NCBI GenBank assembly: GCA_002684575.1
Contig: NYVP01000130.1
Coordinates: 3,686-11,581 of the forward strand
Length of the DNA stretch: 7,896 nt
Source: Verrucomicrobiales bacterium
GTDB lineage: Bacteria; Verrucomicrobiota; Verrucomicrobiia; Verrucomicrobiales; DEV007
Direction of reading: 5' to 3'
Shown here: piece after piece, positions 6,350 through 7,896 of the stretch
Layout of the letters: the number at the start of each line of letters is the position of its first letter
Numbering within the stretch: the stretch's first letter is position 1
Notes under the pieces: generated by a model
What the model was told of the DNA's origin: nothing
Databases searched by the model: none
What the model saw: the letters and a program-made list of their open reading frames with translations, nothing else
Made by a program: the position numbers and the translations under genes

Positions 6350-6697
6350 ATGGAACTCTCGCAAAGATTCAGTGTGGCTCAATTAGATGAAATTGAACCA
6401 GTTTCATGTCCCTGCGGCATGGCTAGAAGAGCTTTTGGTGATCTTAATGGTGTAGCGAGTCTACATATGGTTGATATCTCTAAGGATTCAGAAACGCATT
6501 ATCACAAAGAAATGCATGAAATATACTTAGTTCTTGAGGGTGAGGGTTTTATTGAATTAGATAGTGAAAAAATTCCTTTAAAACCGATGACTGCGGTTTT
6601 TATAAAACCAGGTTGTCGTCATCGTGCAGTCGGAAAAATGAAAATAATTAACATCCCAATTCCAGCCTTTGACCCTGAAGACGAATGGTTCGATTAA
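6350..6697 (+). CDS. Small single-domain cupin protein with a CPCG motif
   Basis: The 115-residue product is a single cupin barrel. Motif 1 is HYHKEMHEIYLVLEGEG: H50, H52 and E57 are metal ligands and the closing Gly is in place. Motif 2 is PMTAVFIKPGCRHRAVG, with PG at 87-88 and H91 as the fourth ligand. A complete two-His-Glu-His metal set is therefore visible. Before the barrel sits SCPCGMARRAF (19-29), a two-cysteine CPCG motif that could bind metal or be redox active. There is no signal peptide, so it is cytoplasmic. Single-domain cupins range from sugar isomerases to dioxygenases and metal sensors, and this one cannot be assigned a reaction from sequence alone. Its last 13 bases overlap the next gene, implying translational coupling. 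No Shine-Dalgarno sequence precedes the ATG (CACTTCTTTT upstream). Confidence 0.85.
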   Translation: MELSQRFSVAQLDEIEPVSCPCGMARRAFGDLNGVASLHMVDISKDSETHYHKEMHEIYLVLEGEGFIELDSEKIPLKPMTAVFIKPGCRHRAVGKMKIINIPIPAFDPEDEWFD

Positions 6698-7875
6698 AAA
6701 TACTATTGCTGATTCTGTTAAGCTCGGGTGCTTTTGCCAAATCACCCATATACGATATTGGCTTTGAGACTATTGATGGCCAAAAGAAAACTCTCGCTGA
6801 CTTTGCTGAAAAACCCATACTAATTGTTAATGTAGCGAGTGAATGTGGATATACGCCACAATATGCAGGGTTACAGCTTCTTCACGAGAGGTATAAAGAA
6901 AAAGGACTCAATATAATTGGGTTCCCATGTAATGATTTTGGGGGTCAAGAGCCTGAATCGAACGTCGAGATTGAAAAATTTTGCAAAACTAAATATAACG
7001 TGAGTTTTACATTAGCCTGTAAGATAAAGCTCAAAGGCGAAAATGCACATCCACTGTATCAATTTCTCCAATCCGAAACAACAAACCCCGATTTTTTTGG
7101 ATCTGTGAAATGGAATTTCGAAAAATTTCTTATCGACAGGAAGGGAAAAGTTGTGAATCGATTTAGACAAAGGGTGAGGCCAACTTCTAGTGAAATTGTT
7201 TCGTCTGTTGAATGGGAATTGATGACGGTTGAAGGCAAAAAGAAAGCCTACGATGATCAAGGTCCACCTGCTCTTCTTGAATACAAGGGAAGGGAAATTG
7301 CTCGAACAATGCACTGGCAAGGAGCTCCATGGTTAATGAGGAAGCTCAGAGAAGAAGAAGAAAAGACTTCCGAGATGATAAAGGAATTAAAGCTCAAACC
7401 AGGAATATCTGTTGCAGATATTGGATCTGGTAATGGATATCATACTTTAATGATGGCCAAAATTATCGGTGAAAAGGGCCAAGCCTATGCTGTCGACATA
7501 CAACCTGAAATGCTAATTATGCTCGAAGAAAGGGCGAAAAAAGCAGGTATGGAGAACATCAAATTAATCGAAAATCGCTTTTGGGATGCAGATTTGCCTG
7601 AAAAAAGCGTTGATTTTGTGTTGATGGCAGATGTTTACCATGAATTTTCTCATCCTCAGCAAATGCTATCAAGTATCAAAAAATCTCTCAAACAAGATGG
7701 TGTGGTTTGTTTACTTGAGTTTAAGTCAGAGGATCCAAAGGTTCCGATTAAGCCCGAGCATAAAATGTCGAAAGCCCAAGTCATAAAAGAAATGTCTAGC
7801 AATGGGTTCGTACTAAGTCGATCCTATGATAAGCTACCATGGCAACATCTTTTATTTTTTAAATCTAATTCTTGA
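6685..7875 (+). CDS. Fusion of exported glutathione peroxidase and class I SAM methyltransferase
   Basis: The 396-residue product has a Sec signal peptide (about 1-18, AFA then KSP). A glutathione peroxidase domain follows at about 20-179. Its peroxidatic Cys54 is in NVASECGYTPQY, Gln88 in FPCNDFGGQEP, and Trp143-Asn144 in KWNFEKF, so the catalytic tetrad is complete and uses Cys, not selenocysteine. C100 in EKFCKTKY lies where thioredoxin-dependent family members carry the resolving cysteine. After a short linker, residues about 195-396 are a class I methyltransferase. Its N-terminal helix region contains GREIARTMHWQGAPWLMRK; SAM motif I is VADIGSGNGYHT (243-254); the ribose-binding acid is Asp271 in AVDIQP; motif IV is DVYHEF (316-321); and the end is PWQHLLFFK. 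Residues 343-363 (LLEFKSEDPKVPIKPEHK, then MSK) are also conserved-looking. The two halves share one uninterrupted frame. The start overlaps the cupin stop by 13 bases, with a weak GAAG just upstream. Methyl acceptor and peroxide substrate are unknown. Confidence 0.85.
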   Translation: MVRLKILLLILLSSGAFAKSPIYDIGFETIDGQKKTLADFAEKPILIVNVASECGYTPQYAGLQLLHERYKEKGLNIIGFPCNDFGGQEPESNVEIEKFCKTKYNVSFTLACKIKLKGENAHPLYQFLQSETTNPDFFGSVKWNFEKFLIDRKGKVVNRFRQRVRPTSSEIVSSVEWELMTVEGKKKAYDDQGPPALLEYKGREIARTMHWQGAPWLMRKLREEEEKTSEMIKELKLKPGISVADIGSGNGYHTLMMAKIIGEKGQAYAVDIQPEMLIMLEERAKKAGMENIKLIENRFWDADLPEKSVDFVLMADVYHEFSHPQQMLSSIKKSLKQDGVVCLLEFKSEDPKVPIKPEHKMSKAQVIKEMSSNGFVLSRSYDKLPWQHLLFFKSNS

Positions 7876-7896
7876 AACAAATTAATTTTCTAAACA

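Noticed and set aside
6835..6860. Selenocysteine form of the glutathione peroxidase
   Set aside because: The peroxidatic position is an ordinary TGT cysteine codon, so no UGA recoding is needed.
7012..7320. Minus-strand open frame opposite the peroxidase-methyltransferase gene
   Set aside because: It is antisense to conserved peroxidase and linker sequence, and its translation resembles no family.

Overview
The window is an AT-rich bacterial chromosome segment with eight protein-coding genes and no RNA gene, insertion sequence or CRISPR array that I could see. Several features point to the Planctomycetota-Verrucomicrobiota (PVC) group, more likely a free-living low-GC Verrucomicrobiota than anything else. 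These are a Tat-exported Gfo/Idh/MocA oxidoreductase, a secreted CE15-type esterase, a HEAT-like plus PDZ secreted protein, and gene starts almost without Shine-Dalgarno sequences. The taxonomic placement is inference from gene style, not from a marker gene.

Layout. Positions 1-299 are a non-coding AT-rich stretch with a hairpin that can terminate leftward transcription. Six genes then run on the minus strand. In order of transcription from the right they are hemB (porphobilinogen synthase), pyrE (orotate phosphoribosyltransferase), a Tat-exported Gfo/Idh/MocA oxidoreductase, a strong terminator at 3081-3116, a HEAT-like/PDZ secreted protein, a CE15 glucuronoyl-esterase-like hydrolase, and a secreted zinc metallopeptidase resembling the anthrax lethal factor catalytic domain. 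The last three are about 20 bases apart and look like one operon whose products are all exported. Divergent from hemB, on the plus strand, are a small CPCG-containing cupin and a gene overlapping it by 13 bases. That second gene encodes a signal peptide, a glutathione peroxidase domain and a class I SAM-dependent methyltransferase domain in one chain.

How they work together. hemB and pyrE are housekeeping (tetrapyrrole and pyrimidine synthesis). The secreted trio suggests processing of extracellular material: the esterase would act on uronate esters of plant or algal polysaccharide, and the peptidase on a protein partner. The PDZ protein has no catalytic domain and could be a binding partner. 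The cupin plus peroxidase-methyltransferase pair is the most unusual part. A peroxidase fused to a methyltransferase and led by a Sec signal peptide raises the question of where the methyltransferase gets its SAM. An inverted repeat directly before the pair's candidate promoter suggests it is regulated.
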